Positions 1 to 9,567 are shown, counted from the first letter of the stretch. The stretch: 64,000 nucleotides of DNA from Microbispora amethystogenes (GCF_016863015.1 NZ_BOOB01000058.1:19150-83149); one strand, 5' to 3'. Notes: generated by a model from the letters alone, not told the origin. A program made the numbers and translations.

Positions 1-201
1 TATCCAGGGTGCTCGCTGGGCTGGGGACGGAGCGGGCCGCTCGGGCCTGCTCGTCGCCTGAGGGTATTACGTCCGCCTCGTCCTCGCTCTCATGATGGCG
101 GCAATGCTCTGCGCCGATTCCCGCCGCGAGCCCGGCGAGGTGGCTCATGAGGGCGGCGTGGCTCAGGGGACGGGTGTGAGGGCAGGACCGATGGGGGCGG
201 C
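1..201. other. Window edge without a recognised gene
   Basis: No convincing coding frame or RNA gene was seen here. It lies downstream of the metallophosphoesterase gene and may hold its 3' untranslated region. Confidence 0.4.
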
Positions 202-1638
202 TCAGGCGCGTAGCTCGATGAGGGTGATCTCGGGCGGGGCGCCCACGCGGACGGGCGGGCCCCAGTAGCCGGCGCCCCGGGTGACGTAGACCTGGGTGTC
301 GCCGCCGCCCGCGCGCGGCACGCTCGCGAGCCCCGCCACCACGGGCTGCTGCAACGGCACGAGCAGGTTGAACGGCGCCATCTGGCCGCCGTGGGTGTGC
401 CCGGAGAGCTGGAGATCGACGCCGTGCGCGGCGGCCTGCGCCACCTGGACGGGCTGGTGGGCGAGGAGCACGACGGGCCGGTTCGCGTCGCGGCCCCCGA
501 GCGCCCTGCCGATGTCCGGGCCGTCGCCGAAGGGCAGGCCGTTGAGGTCGTTGACGCCCGCGAGGTCGAGCACCGCTCCCCCGTGCGTGATCTCGACCCG
601 CTCGTTGCGCAGCGGCCGGACGCCGAGCGAGCGCAGCTCCTCGATCCACTCCTGGGGGCCCTCGGCCGTGTAGTACTCGTGGTTGCCGGTCACGAAGTAT
701 GCCCCGTAGCGGGATTCGAGAGACCTGAGCGGCGTGGCGAGACGGCCGAGCTCGGCCACCGTGCCGTCGACCAGGTCGCCCACGATCGTCACCACGTCGG
801 CCTGCAGGCCGTTGATCATGCGGACGATCCGCTCGGTGTGCCCCCGGCCGGTGAGCGGCCCGAGGTGGATGTCGCTGACGGCCGCGATGCGCAGCCCGCT
901 CATCCGCGGATCGAGCCGCGGCAGGCGGACCGGCACCCGCTCGATCACAGGATCTCCGAGAGCCCGGGTAACGCCGTAACCGACGGTCGCGAGCGCTCCC
1001 GCCGCCACGACGGCTGAGGCCGTACGCGAGATGAACAACCGCCGGTCGATCGCCGGCGCGCCCGCACCGGATCCTCCCCCGGCCGGTCGGCCCGCGGTAG
1101 CGGAGCCCCGGGCGGCGGAGCCCACAGTGGCGAGCCCCGAGCCGGCTACCGGAGCCGCGGAGCCAGAGGTGGTGACCTCGGGGGCGGGAACGGAGACGGC
1201 GGATGACTCCACCGCCGCCGGACAGGCGAGGACCGACGCGTCCACCGGAACCGCGTCCACGGCGCCCGTTCCCGGACCACCGTCCGGGCCGTCCTGCGCG
1301 CGGTCCTCCGGGGGCGTGCCCGCGACGGTGCGGCGGCCCCTCGCCAGGGCGAACGCCGCGATCGCCCTGGGGACCTCCGCGACCAGGCCGAACACGAACA
1401 GGTAGAACATCAGGGCCAGCCACAGGTAGCCGGGCCAGGCGACGACGCGCACGGTCTCCATGCCGAAGAGCCGGCTCCCGGCCATGGTGACCACCATCAG
1501 GGCGGCCAGGACCACGAGCGTCCACGTCAGCACCCGGCGCAGGCGCGAGCCCGGCGTCGTCGACGCCCGGACCAGCCGCCGCCACAGATAGGCGTGCACG
1601 ACGACCACCGCGGTCAGGATCATGACCAGGAACCCCAC
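202..1638 (-). CDS. Membrane-anchored metallophosphoesterase
   Basis: This is a calcineurin-like phosphoesterase of the YkuE type held in the membrane, about 478 residues. Three hydrophobic helices lie in roughly the first 100 residues. An Ala/Pro/Gly-rich spacer follows, then another hydrophobic stretch, then the catalytic domain. The metal-binding blocks appear in order: SDIHLG, GDLVDG, GNHEYY, LLAHQP and SGHTHGGQ. Together these make a complete dinuclear metal site. I chose the GTG at 1638 over an upstream ATG because it follows GAGGAGAG at good spacing. Some family members cleave UDP-sugars or lipid pyrophosphates, but the substrate here cannot be told. No operon partner is evident. Confidence 0.85.
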   Translation of the reverse strand: MGFLVMILTAVVVVHAYLWRRLVRASTTPGSRLRRVLTWTLVVLAALMVVTMAGSRLFGMETVRVVAWPGYLWLALMFYLFVFGLVAEVPRAIAAFALARGRRTVAGTPPEDRAQDGPDGGPGTGAVDAVPVDASVLACPAAVESSAVSVPAPEVTTSGSAAPVAGSGLATVGSAARGSATAGRPAGGGSGAGAPAIDRRLFISRTASAVVAAGALATVGYGVTRALGDPVIERVPVRLPRLDPRMSGLRIAAVSDIHLGPLTGRGHTERIVRMINGLQADVVTIVGDLVDGTVAELGRLATPLRSLESRYGAYFVTGNHEYYTAEGPQEWIEELRSLGVRPLRNERVEITHGGAVLDLAGVNDLNGLPFGDGPDIGRALGGRDANRPVVLLAHQPVQVAQAAAHGVDLQLSGHTHGGQMAPFNLLVPLQQPVVAGLASVPRAGGGDTQVYVTRGAGYWGPPVRVGAPPEITLIELRA

Positions 1639-1768
1639 GAGAACTCTCCTCGACCGGCTGACGATCAGGGGCCGGCTGACGACGATGCTACGAGGAGCCA
1701 CCGACAGCCGCGTTCCCGGGCGCTGCGGCGAGCACGATCACCGGACGGCCACCGGCGGGCCCGTCCGC

Positions 1769-1779
1769 TGAAAGTTTCA
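1769..1779. promoter_or_regulatory. TGAAAGTTTCA palindrome upstream of FN3-CBM2 gene
   Basis: This is a perfect 11-bp palindrome (TGAAA-G-TTTCA) 150 bp upstream of the secreted cellulose-binding protein. The same sequence recurs at 63397-63407 near a xylanase, and close variants occur at 11640-11650 and 61342-61350. It resembles the CGAAA/TTTC boxes described in Streptomyces xylanase promoters, so it may be a polysaccharide-regulon operator. That role is inferred. Confidence 0.5.
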
Positions 1780-1928
1780 CCTCCGAGTCGGCCCGATGCC
1801 GTACCACCGGCAGCGATCTTTGCCCCTGACCAGGAGCAAGCGGACGATCGCCGCAGAAACGTCCCTCAGACGCGGCCCCGGCGACTCCCCCGGGCGCCGA
1901 CACCGAACGAACGACAACGAGGTGACAC

Positions 1929-3080
1929 ATGAGAAGTCCCCGCTACCTGGCCTGGCTGGCCGCAGGGGCGGCGGTCGCCGCGGCGATCGCGCTCTCCGGC
2001 GTGCCCGCCGGAGCGATGGCCGCCACGCCCATCCCGACCCCGACGCCGTCCGCGGCCCCGTCGCCGAGTGCCGAACCCGGCGCGCCGACGACGCCGCCCA
2101 ACGTGCAGCTGTGCCCGCCGCCGGTGCCGGCCGGCACCACCCAGGGGTACGTCGGCCTGTGCTGGAGCCCGTCCACCGACGACGTCGGCGTCACCGGCTA
2201 CGAGGTCTACCGGCTCACGGCCACCGGCTTCGTCAAGGCGTCGTCGACCACCGGCACCACCACCGTGATGGGCGGGCTGGCCTACGGCCAGGTCTACACC
2301 TTCTACATCGTGGCCAAGGACGCCGACGGCCACACGAGCCCGCCGACGGCGCTGATCAACGCGCGGGCCGTGACCGGCATGGTGGTCAGCCCGAGCCCGG
2401 TCCCCGGAGACACCACCCCGCCCAGCAAGCCGTCCGGGCTGCACGACGGCTGCGTGTACGACTGGCCCGGCACGGCGTTCTGCTGGACTGCGTCGACCGA
2501 CGACGTCGCTGTCGCCGGCTACGCCGTCTACCGGCTGACCTCCACCGGCTGGCTGGCGGTCGGAACCCGGACCTCCACCTACTTCATGGAGGGCAACCTG
2601 ACGACGTACAACAAGTACACCTACATCGTGGTCGCCATCGACACGTCCAACAACGTCAGCGTGCCGTCCGACCCGATCACCACCACGGCCCTGCCGGGGT
2701 TCCCCACGCCGACCCCCTCTCCGAGCCCCTCCATCACGCCGAAATCCACGCCCACTCCCATCTGCAAGGTCGCCTACACCCAGTCGACCTGGTGGACGGG
2801 CTTCTCCGCCAGCGTGTCGATCACGAACACGGGCAGCACGGCGATCTCGGGCTGGACGCTGCGGTTCGCCTTCCCGTCGGCGGGTGAGCGGATCACCCAG
2901 GGGTGGTCGGCCGACTGGAGCCAGGGGACGGACAACCTCGTCACCGCTTCCAACCTGGCCTGGAACGCCAACATCGCTCCCGGCGCGTCCGTGAGCATCG
3001 GTTTCAACGCCTCCCACACCGGCGTCTCCGACCCGCCGGGCAGTTTCTCGCTCAACGGCGCGCCCTGCACCAAGGCCTGA
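1929..3080 (+). CDS. Secreted two-FN3 protein with C-terminal CBM2
   Basis: The 383-residue exported protein has no recognisable catalytic domain. A signal peptide occupies about residues 1-31 (ending near PAGAMA), followed by a Pro/Thr/Ser linker. Two fibronectin type III modules follow, at about 55-150 and 160-258, each with the pattern STDDV.V.GY.VYRL. After a second Pro/Ser/Thr linker comes a family 2 carbohydrate-binding module (about 280-383) with bracketing cysteines and several tryptophans typical of cellulose binding. GAGGTGACAC precedes the ATG. It probably binds cellulose or chitin at or outside the cell wall. The upstream TGAAAGTTTCA box links it to the xylanase genes at the far end of the window. 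Confidence 0.85.
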   Translation: MRSPRYLAWLAAGAAVAAAIALSGVPAGAMAATPIPTPTPSAAPSPSAEPGAPTTPPNVQLCPPPVPAGTTQGYVGLCWSPSTDDVGVTGYEVYRLTATGFVKASSTTGTTTVMGGLAYGQVYTFYIVAKDADGHTSPPTALINARAVTGMVVSPSPVPGDTTPPSKPSGLHDGCVYDWPGTAFCWTASTDDVAVAGYAVYRLTSTGWLAVGTRTSTYFMEGNLTTYNKYTYIVVAIDTSNNVSVPSDPITTTALPGFPTPTPSPSPSITPKSTPTPICKVAYTQSTWWTGFSASVSITNTGSTAISGWTLRFAFPSAGERITQGWSADWSQGTDNLVTASNLAWNANIAPGASVSIGFNASHTGVSDPPGSFSLNGAPCTKA

Positions 3081-3115
3081 CCCGCTCCCGGGTCTGACCT
3101 GCGCCCGAATACGAA

Positions 3116-3146
3116 GCCCCGGTGGGGGCCTGGCCGCCACCGGGGC
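3116..3146. terminator. Hairpin between convergent genes
   Basis: A 10-bp perfect stem (GCCCCGGTGG pairing with CCACCGGGGC) sits between the stop of the FN3-CBM2 gene and the stop of topA. No clear T-run follows. It is likely a bidirectional transcription stop. Confidence 0.6.
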
Positions 3147-3152
3147 ATGCGA

Positions 3153-5831
3153 TCAGGACTTGGCGGCGGGCTTCTTCGTGGTGGTCCTGGCCCGGGTGGT
3201 GGTCCGCTTGGGGGCGGGCGCCCGCTCCCGCCGGTCGGCCAGCAGCTCCGCCGCCCGCTCCAGCGTGATCTCCTCGACCGTGTCGCCCTTGCGCAGCGAC
3301 GCGTTGGTCTCGCCGTCGGTGACGTACGGGCCGAAGCGGCCCTCCTTCACCACCACCGGCTTCTTGGAGTTCGGGTCCTCGCCCAGCTCCCGCAGCGGCG
3401 GGGCGGCCGCGGCGCGGCCGCGTCCCCGCGCCTTCGGCTGGGCGAACAGCTCCTTGGCCTGCTCGATCGTGACCGTGAGCAGGTCCTCCTCCGAGGCGAG
3501 CGACCGCGAGTCGGTGCCCTTCTTGATGTACGGCCCGAACTTGCCGTTCTGCGCCGTCACCTCCTCGCCGTCGATCTGGCCCACCACACGCGGCAACTGG
3601 AGCAGCTTGAGCGCCTGCTCCAGCGTGATCGTGTCCAGGTCCATGGTCTTGAACAGCGAGCTCGTGCGCGGCTTTGGGGCGTCGGCCTTCTTCGTCCGCT
3701 TCCTGCCGTCCGCCGGGGTCGGCTCCTCGGGCAGGATCTCCGTGACGTACGGGCCGAACCGGCCGTCCTTGGCGACGATCCTCCGGCCCGTGGCCGGATC
3801 GACGCCGAGATCACGGTCGCCGCTCGGCCGCGAGAAGAGCTCCTCGGCCTTCTCCGCGGTCAGGTCGTCGGGCGCCATGTCCTCGGGGATGTTCACCCGG
3901 GCGCCGTCGCGGTCGAGGTACGGCCCGTAGCGGCCCACCCTGATCACGATGTCCGTCCCCTTGATCGGGAACGAGCTGATCTCCTTGGCGTCGATCTCCC
4001 CGAGGTCGGTGACCATCTCCTTCAGGCCCTCGTCGCCGTCCCCGGCGCCGAAGTAGAACCTGCGCAGCTCGGGCACCCGCTCGGCGCGGTCGTTGGCGAT
4101 GTCGTCGAGGACCTTCTCCATCTCGGCCGTGAAGTCGTAGTCGACCAGGTTGCCGAAGTGCTGCTCCAGCAGGTTGACCACGGCGAACGCGAGGAACGAC
4201 GGCACCAGGGCGGTGCCCTTCTTGAACACGTAGCCCCGGTCCAGGATCGTTCCGATGATCGACGCGTACGTCGACGGACGGCCGATCTCGCGGTCCTCCA
4301 GCTCCTTGACCAGCGACGCCTCGGTGTACCGCGCGGGCGGCTTGGTCGAGTGCCCGAGCGCGGTCAGCTCGGCCGCGGTGAGCCGGTCACCCTCGCTCAG
4401 CGTGGGCAGGCGCTTCTCCGAGTCGTCCCGGTCGGTCGCCGGGTCGTCGGCGCCCTCGACGTACGCCCTCAGGAAGCCGTGGAAGGTGATCGTCCGGCCG
4501 GTAGCGCTGAACTCCACGTTCTCTCCGGCGCTGGACGTGCCGCCGACCTTGACCGACACCGACTCGCCGACCGCGTCCTTCATCTGGGACGCGACCGTAC
4601 GCTGCCAGATCAGCTCGTAGAGCCGGAACATGTCCCCGGCGAGCCCGGTCTCGCCCGGCGTGCGGAACTCCTCCCCGGACGGCCGGATCGCCTCGTGCGC
4701 CTCCTGGGCGTTCTTGACCTTGCTGGTGTAGGCGCGCGGCTTGTCCGGCACGTACGCCGCGCCGTACAGCTTGATCGCCTGGCTGCGGGCGGCGGCGACG
4801 GCGGTCTCCGACAGCGTGATGCTGTCGGTACGCATGTAGGTGATGAAGCCGTTCTCGTACAGCCGCTGGGCCACCTGCATCGTGTACTTGGCGGAGAAGC
4901 CCAGCTTGCGGCTCGCCTCCTGCTGCAGGGTGGTCGTCCGGAACGGCGCGTACGGCTTGCGCGTGTACGGCTTGCGCTCCACCGAACGCACGGCGTACGA
5001 GGCGCCGGCGAGCCGGCCGGCGAGGGCGGTCGCGGCGGCCTCGTCGAGGTGCAGGATGTCGGGGCTCTTGAGCCGTCCGGTGGAGGCGAAGTCGCGGCCC
5101 TGGGCCACGCGCCTGCCGTCCACCCCGGTCAGCGTGGCGGAGAAGGTCCGGGGGTCGTCCCCGGCCCGGCCGGTGTCGAACAGCGCCTGGAGGTCCCAGT
5201 AGTTGGCGGCGGTGAACGCCATGCGCTCCCGCTCGCGCTCCACGACCAGCCGGGTGGCGACCGACTGCACGCGCCCGGCCGACAACCGCGGCTTGACCTT
5301 CTTCCACAGGACGGGGCTGACCTCGTAGCCGTACAGGCGGTCGAGGATGCGCCGGGTCTCCTGGGCGTCGACCAGGCGGAGGTTGAGGTCGCGGGGGTTG
5401 GACACCGCGTCCCGGATCGCGTGCGGCGTGATCTCGTGGAACACCATGCGATGCACCGGGATCTTGGGCTTCAGCACCTCGCGCAGGTGCCAGGCGATGG
5501 CCTCGCCCTCCCGGTCCTCGTCGGTGGCGAGGTAGAGCTCGTCGGCCTCCTTGAGAAGCTGCTTGAGCTTGGAGACCTGCGCCTTCTTGTCGGGGTTGAC
5601 GACATAGAGCGGTTCGAACTCGTGGTCGACGTTCACCCCGAGGCGGGCCCAGGCCTCGCTCTTGTACTTCTCCGGGATGTCGTCGGCCTTCTCCGGGAGA
5701 TCGCGGATGTGGCCGATGCTCGACTCGACGATGTAGCCGCGCCCGAGGTACCCGGCGATCGTCTTCGCCTTCGCGGGCGATTCCACGATCACCAGGCGGG
5801 TTCCGCCGGCGTTGCCGTTGTTGGCTGGCAC
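3153..5831 (-). CDS. topA: DNA topoisomerase I (type IA)
   Basis: This essential enzyme relaxes negative supercoils through a 5'-phosphotyrosine intermediate. The TOPRIM domain is at the start (VIVESPAKAKTIAGYLG, then DEDREGE). The active-site tyrosine is in FITYMRTDS. The C-terminal half carries at least four Toprim-associated repeats of the G-[RK]-[YF]-GPY type. It ends in a Lys/Arg/Thr/Ala-rich tail, as usual in actinobacteria, where such tails aid processivity. The longest open frame begins at 6002, but I chose the GTG at 5831. It follows GGTAGGAAGC and starts just before the conserved domain, giving about 892 residues. The region upstream reads as low-complexity non-coding DNA. Confidence 0.97.
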   Translation of the reverse strand: MPANNGNAGGTRLVIVESPAKAKTIAGYLGRGYIVESSIGHIRDLPEKADDIPEKYKSEAWARLGVNVDHEFEPLYVVNPDKKAQVSKLKQLLKEADELYLATDEDREGEAIAWHLREVLKPKIPVHRMVFHEITPHAIRDAVSNPRDLNLRLVDAQETRRILDRLYGYEVSPVLWKKVKPRLSAGRVQSVATRLVVERERERMAFTAANYWDLQALFDTGRAGDDPRTFSATLTGVDGRRVAQGRDFASTGRLKSPDILHLDEAAATALAGRLAGASYAVRSVERKPYTRKPYAPFRTTTLQQEASRKLGFSAKYTMQVAQRLYENGFITYMRTDSITLSETAVAAARSQAIKLYGAAYVPDKPRAYTSKVKNAQEAHEAIRPSGEEFRTPGETGLAGDMFRLYELIWQRTVASQMKDAVGESVSVKVGGTSSAGENVEFSATGRTITFHGFLRAYVEGADDPATDRDDSEKRLPTLSEGDRLTAAELTALGHSTKPPARYTEASLVKELEDREIGRPSTYASIIGTILDRGYVFKKGTALVPSFLAFAVVNLLEQHFGNLVDYDFTAEMEKVLDDIANDRAERVPELRRFYFGAGDGDEGLKEMVTDLGEIDAKEISSFPIKGTDIVIRVGRYGPYLDRDGARVNIPEDMAPDDLTAEKAEELFSRPSGDRDLGVDPATGRRIVAKDGRFGPYVTEILPEEPTPADGRKRTKKADAPKPRTSSLFKTMDLDTITLEQALKLLQLPRVVGQIDGEEVTAQNGKFGPYIKKGTDSRSLASEEDLLTVTIEQAKELFAQPKARGRGRAAAAPPLRELGEDPNSKKPVVVKEGRFGPYVTDGETNASLRKGDTVEEITLERAAELLADRRERAPAPKRTTTRARTTTKKPAAKS

Positions 5832-6142
5832 GCTGCTTCCTACCTCGCTGTCCGCTGTCGTTCCCCGGGTTTCCGGGCGTTTCCGGGCGTTTCGGGTGTG
5901 TCCGGGTTTCATGCGCCCCGGCACACTGACACCCTCGTCGCCCGGGGCGGGGGAGCCTACCCCCTCCGGGCGCCGTGGAGGCACCGCTTTGTTCGGAGGC
6001 ACCGCTTTGAAGGTACCTGCCGCCGCACGTTCCTCCCCCTCGGGCTACCCGGTTCTGTCCGGGAATGTAACTCGCCTGGCGCTGTTATCCACGAGGACGC
6101 AGAATAGAGCCCATCGAGTTCCCTAGCACGCCCCGGAGACCA
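5832..6142. other. Divergent promoter region of topA
   Basis: The 311 bp between topA and the small divergent gene hold no convincing gene. Short direct repeats of TTTCCGGGCG occur at 5870-5889 with decayed copies after. Regulatory use is possible but not shown. An open frame extending topA through this region has no ribosome binding site. Confidence 0.4.
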
Positions 6143-6334
6143 ATGGCAGTGCTCGACTACTCCTATCTGGACCTGTACCTGCCGCGCGGCACCCCTCGGG
6201 AGGTGGCGCGACAGATGCTGACGGAGCATGCCGAGCACGGAGACTGGGAACTGGAGCGGCTGCGCCTCTATCCCGACGGCAGCAGGCGCGTCCGGCTGCG
6301 TCGGAAGATCATACGGGCCGCTCGGACGATGTGA
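6143..6334 (+). CDS. Small conserved DUF5703-like protein
   Basis: This 63-residue protein resembles the short actinobacterial family named DUF5703. It has an acidic-aromatic start (DYSYLDLYLPRG), a middle with EHAEHGDWELERLRLYPDG, and a strongly basic end. No signal peptide or membrane helix is present. Family function is unknown. It is transcribed away from topA and faces the chaplin gene, with a hairpin between them. The family name rests on memory of the conserved pattern, not on a search. Confidence 0.7.
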   Translation: MAVLDYSYLDLYLPRGTPREVARQMLTEHAEHGDWELERLRLYPDGSRRVRLRRKIIRAARTM

Positions 6335-6360
6335 GCCGCCGAGGCGGCGACGCCACGGTC

Positions 6361-6408
6361 AAAAAGAGCTTTGCCCGCCCCGGGCCGCGCCCCCGGAACG
6401 GGCAAAGC
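6361..6408 (-). terminator. Rho-independent terminator of the chaplin gene
   Basis: A 10-bp stem (GCTTTGCCCG with CGGGCAAAGC) is followed, read on the minus strand, by CTCTTTTT. The orientation fits the chaplin-type gene ending at 6568. Confidence 0.8.
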
Positions 6409-6567
6409 GTCGGTGCCTTCCTCCACTGGCGGGGAGGCGGCGTCCTGGTGGCCCGCGCCGGGCCCGTACGACGAGCGGCTGGTTCGCCGCCGTCGTGCCC
6501 GGCGCGAGCGTGATATCCCTCGCGTCCTCAGCCGTGCGCGTGGTCGTTCACGCGCCCGGCCCTCCAG

Positions 6568-8613
6568 CTACCTGCGGCCGAAGCGGAAGCGGCGGGTGAC
6601 GGCGAACAGGCTCGCCGAGGCGGCGAACATGGCGCCGAGGACCAGTGCGGCGAACGAGCCGGCGTTCATGCCGGTCAGGCCGACGGGCTGCTCGGCGCTC
6701 ATGAGGCCGAGCTTGCCCAGCGGGAGCGCCTCGGTGGTCCTGCCGAGGTCGCCGGTGGGCAGGTTCCGCGTGGTGTCGGCCACGGGCAGCGACGCGGTGG
6801 CGTCGTCCAGCGTCCGCTTGGCGGGCAGGGTGCGGGCCGTCTCGTCGAGCGAGCCGGCGGCCGGCAGCGTGCCGGTGGCCTTGGACACGACGGCGGCGGG
6901 GTTGCCGACGGGGGCGACGCCCTTCACGCCCTTGCCCGCCGGGACGGGCGGGGCGGCCGGCAGGCCCGGCGCCTCCGGGAGGCCGAGCATGTTCGGCAGG
7001 TTGCCGATGACCGGCCCCGAGGGCGCGGCGGGGGCGCTCATCGGCTGCATGGTGTGCGCACCCGACAGCACCGGCATGGCGGGCGTGGCGGGCATCATGC
7101 GGCCGCCCGCAGCGCTGTGCCGCGGGTGCGGCCGGAAGCCGTGGCCCCAGCCGCCCACCTTGGCCCCGCCCAGGCAGCCCGCGGCGGCGTCGCCCAGCAC
7201 GGCGACGGAGTTGCCGCAGACGTTGATCGGCGCGGTGACCGGCGCGACCACCTGGTTGCCCGCGAGGATCCCGTGACGGCCGGAGGTGACGTTGCCGCCC
7301 GCACCGGCGCCGCCGCCGAGGACCGCAGCCCCGCCCCGGCAGCCCGCGTGGGCCTTGCCGAGGACGGCGACGGAGTTGCCGCAGACGTTGACCGGCGCGG
7401 TGACCGGCGCGACCACCTGGTTGCCGCCCAGGATCGAGGAACGCCCGGAGGTGACGTTGCCGCCGGCGCCCCAGCGGCCGCCGTGCCCGCCGCCGACCAC
7501 GCTCGCGCCACCGCGGCAGCCCGCGAAGGCGTCGCCGATGACCGCGATGGCGTTGCCGCAGACGTTGACCGGCACGGTGATCGGCGCGACCACCTGGTTG
7601 CCGCCGCCGACGCTGTGCGAACCGCTGGTGACGTTGCCACCGGAGCCGCCGGACCAGCCGCCGTGACCCCCGTGACCGTGACCGCCGTGGCCCGGCGTGG
7701 ACCCGCCGTGGCAGCTGCCCGAGCCGTTGCCGCACACCTCGACCGGTGCGGTGATCGGTGCGACCACCTGGGTGCCGCCGCCCACGGAGTAACGCCCGTC
7801 GGTGTCGTGCCCGCCCGATCCGGGACGGGGCCGGTGGTGGCCCCCGTGACCGTGGTGGCCGTACCCGCCGTGACCGCCGGGGCCGCCGACGGACGAGCCG
7901 CCGCGGCAACCCGAGAACGCGTCGCCCAGCACGGCGACGGAGTTGCCGCAGACGTTGACCGGCGCGGTGATCGGGGCGACCACCTGGTTGCCGCCGAGGA
8001 TCGAGGAACGGCCGCTGGTGCGGTTGCCGCCGGCGCGGACGGCCGGACGGGCGCCGCCCACGTAGGCGCCGCCGCGGCACCCCGCCGTGGCGTCGCCGAA
8101 GATGGCGATGGAGTTGCCGCACAGGTTGATCGGCGCGGTGATCGGCGCGACCACCTGGTTGCCGCCGCCGACGCTGTGCGCGCCGCTGGTGACGTTGCCG
8201 CCCGCGCCGCCACGGCGACCCGAGCCCCTGACGGCCGCACCGCCGCGGCAGCCCGCGTCGGCCTCGCCGAGGACGGCGACCGCGTTGCCGCAGACGTCGA
8301 TCGGGGCGGTGATCGGGGCGACCACCTGGTTGCCGCCGAGGATGCTCCCCGCACCGGAGGTGCGGTTCCGCCCGGCTCCCTGGCCCGCGCCCTGCACGGC
8401 CGCGCCGCCCAGGGACGAGCCGTGGGACTCTCCCGCGACCGCCACCGCGTTGCCGCTGATGTCGATCGGCAGAGTCACCGGGATGTCGACCTGGTTGCCG
8501 CCGAGGACCGAGTGGCTGCCGTCGGTGTCGGCGAAAGCCGTACCGCTGCCAAGGGCCATGACGCCGACGGCGAGAAACGCCGCGGAGGCCGAGCCCTTCG
8601 CCCACGTTCGCAT
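6568..8613 (-). CDS. Multi-domain chaplin-like surface protein
   Basis: This 681-residue exported protein has a signal peptide (about 1-28, ending TAFA) and eight chaplin-type modules. The core reads about GGNQVVAPITAPVNVCGN, then a hydrophobic stretch and a second cysteine in AGCRGG. Chaplins are amyloid-forming surfactants of aerial hyphae, and ordinary ones carry one or two modules. Module 1 lacks both cysteines. Module 5 lost the hydrophobic stretch between them. Linkers are Gly-rich, and those around module 5 are Gly/His-rich. A Pro/Ala-rich stalk ends in one membrane helix plus a basic tail. No LPXTG motif was seen, so anchoring looks transmembrane and not sortase-dependent. A clean terminator follows. 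Confidence 0.85.
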   Translation of the reverse strand: MRTWAKGSASAAFLAVGVMALGSGTAFADTDGSHSVLGGNQVDIPVTLPIDISGNAVAVAGESHGSSLGGAAVQGAGQGAGRNRTSGAGSILGGNQVVAPITAPIDVCGNAVAVLGEADAGCRGGAAVRGSGRRGGAGGNVTSGAHSVGGGNQVVAPITAPINLCGNSIAIFGDATAGCRGGAYVGGARPAVRAGGNRTSGRSSILGGNQVVAPITAPVNVCGNSVAVLGDAFSGCRGGSSVGGPGGHGGYGHHGHGGHHRPRPGSGGHDTDGRYSVGGGTQVVAPITAPVEVCGNGSGSCHGGSTPGHGGHGHGGHGGWSGGSGGNVTSGSHSVGGGNQVVAPITVPVNVCGNAIAVIGDAFAGCRGGASVVGGGHGGRWGAGGNVTSGRSSILGGNQVVAPVTAPVNVCGNSVAVLGKAHAGCRGGAAVLGGGAGAGGNVTSGRHGILAGNQVVAPVTAPINVCGNSVAVLGDAAAGCLGGAKVGGWGHGFRPHPRHSAAGGRMMPATPAMPVLSGAHTMQPMSAPAAPSGPVIGNLPNMLGLPEAPGLPAAPPVPAGKGVKGVAPVGNPAAVVSKATGTLPAAGSLDETARTLPAKRTLDDATASLPVADTTRNLPTGDLGRTTEALPLGKLGLMSAEQPVGLTGMNAGSFAALVLGAMFAASASLFAVTRRFRFGRR

Positions 8614-8822
8614 GATGAATGCTCCTAGTGGTTCTTCATAGGGGGTTACCTGACAGCTCGCGACTTCTGTCCACGCCGAATGAGCACAGCGGAGCAGTGG
8701 ACGATCACGAGGATGGGAGATTCCGCGTCACCCGCGCGGGAGCCTGCCGCCTGGGCACCACAGGTCAGGGCAGACGATGGCACCGGTCGCCGTACTGGAT
8801 ACGGACCGGCGCGAAGGCGGGA

Positions 8823-9458
8823 TCAGTCAGGAGAGAAAGACGGGTCGTCCGCCGCTGTGCGGACCACCGGGGGGACAACCGCCGCCAGTGGGGCGGGCAG
8901 GGTGGTGAGACGCGGCTCGAACACAGGCCGCGCGACATCCCCGAACAGGATGCTTCCACCGCTTGTCTGCGGGACCAGGCCCTGGTCTACGGGCGGGTGG
9001 TCCGCGGTGGACGGCGGAGGGAACATGGGCTTCGACTGGCTGGTCAGCCCGTCGACCGTGCGCCCCGCCATCGCCTCGGCGTTCACCGAGGTGTCGTCAG
9101 CCGCCGTGGGGAAACCGTCGGCACTCTTCCCATGAGACCTCGCCGAACCCGCCGCGCCCGGTGAGGGCGGCAGGCCGAGGCCCGGACCGGAGAGACGGTC
9201 GGGAAGAACCGACCCGGCGACGTCAGATGAGGGTGCGACCCCGGCGGCGGACGTCGCCGTACCGAAGACGCCGAGAAGCACACCGAGCAGCCATGCGGCG
9301 GCGATCAGCCCGCCGACGACCAGAAGGCGGCCCGAACGGGAACCGGCCGCGAACCGCGCCATCCGGCTCCGCTCGTGGCGGCCGGGAGACGCGACGAGCA
9401 CGCCGCGAACGGCGAAGGGCGAAGACGCCCCCCACTGCTCCTGCGACGTGCTCGTCAC
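8823..9458 (-). CDS. Unknown single-pass membrane protein
   Basis: I do not recognise this 211-residue protein. The GTG at 9458 follows GGGGAGG and is preferred over an upstream ATG. A basic segment (about residues 20-45) precedes one strong hydrophobic helix (about 46-70, LLVVGGLIAAAWLLGVLLG). The rest is a Pro/Ser/Gly-rich, disordered-looking outer region without cysteines. It lies 209 bp upstream of the chaplin-like gene on the same strand, so a cell-surface role is possible. That is context only. Confidence 0.6.
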   Translation of the reverse strand: MTSTSQEQWGASSPFAVRGVLVASPGRHERSRMARFAAGSRSGRLLVVGGLIAAAWLLGVLLGVFGTATSAAGVAPSSDVAGSVLPDRLSGPGLGLPPSPGAAGSARSHGKSADGFPTAADDTSVNAEAMAGRTVDGLTSQSKPMFPPPSTADHPPVDQGLVPQTSGGSILFGDVARPVFEPRLTTLPAPLAAVVPPVVRTAADDPSFSPD

Positions 9459-9567
9459 GCGACCTCCCCATACCGCTGAGCCGACATCCGGCCGACTCGA
9501 CCCGGAGCGGATCAACCCTCAACGGAGAGTTACTGTAGCGGCACGGCACGTGATCGCAACAGCTTTC

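Noticed and set aside
3147..6107. A 986-codon open frame on the plus strand across topA
   Set aside because: It is the antisense of topA. GC-rich codon bias opens the complementary frame, and the product has Arg/Leu/Val-rich, featureless composition.
7054..8628. Long plus-strand open frame opposite the chaplin gene
   Set aside because: It mirrors the chaplin repeats on the other strand. The repetitive product arises from the repeat DNA, and no ribosome binding site precedes it.
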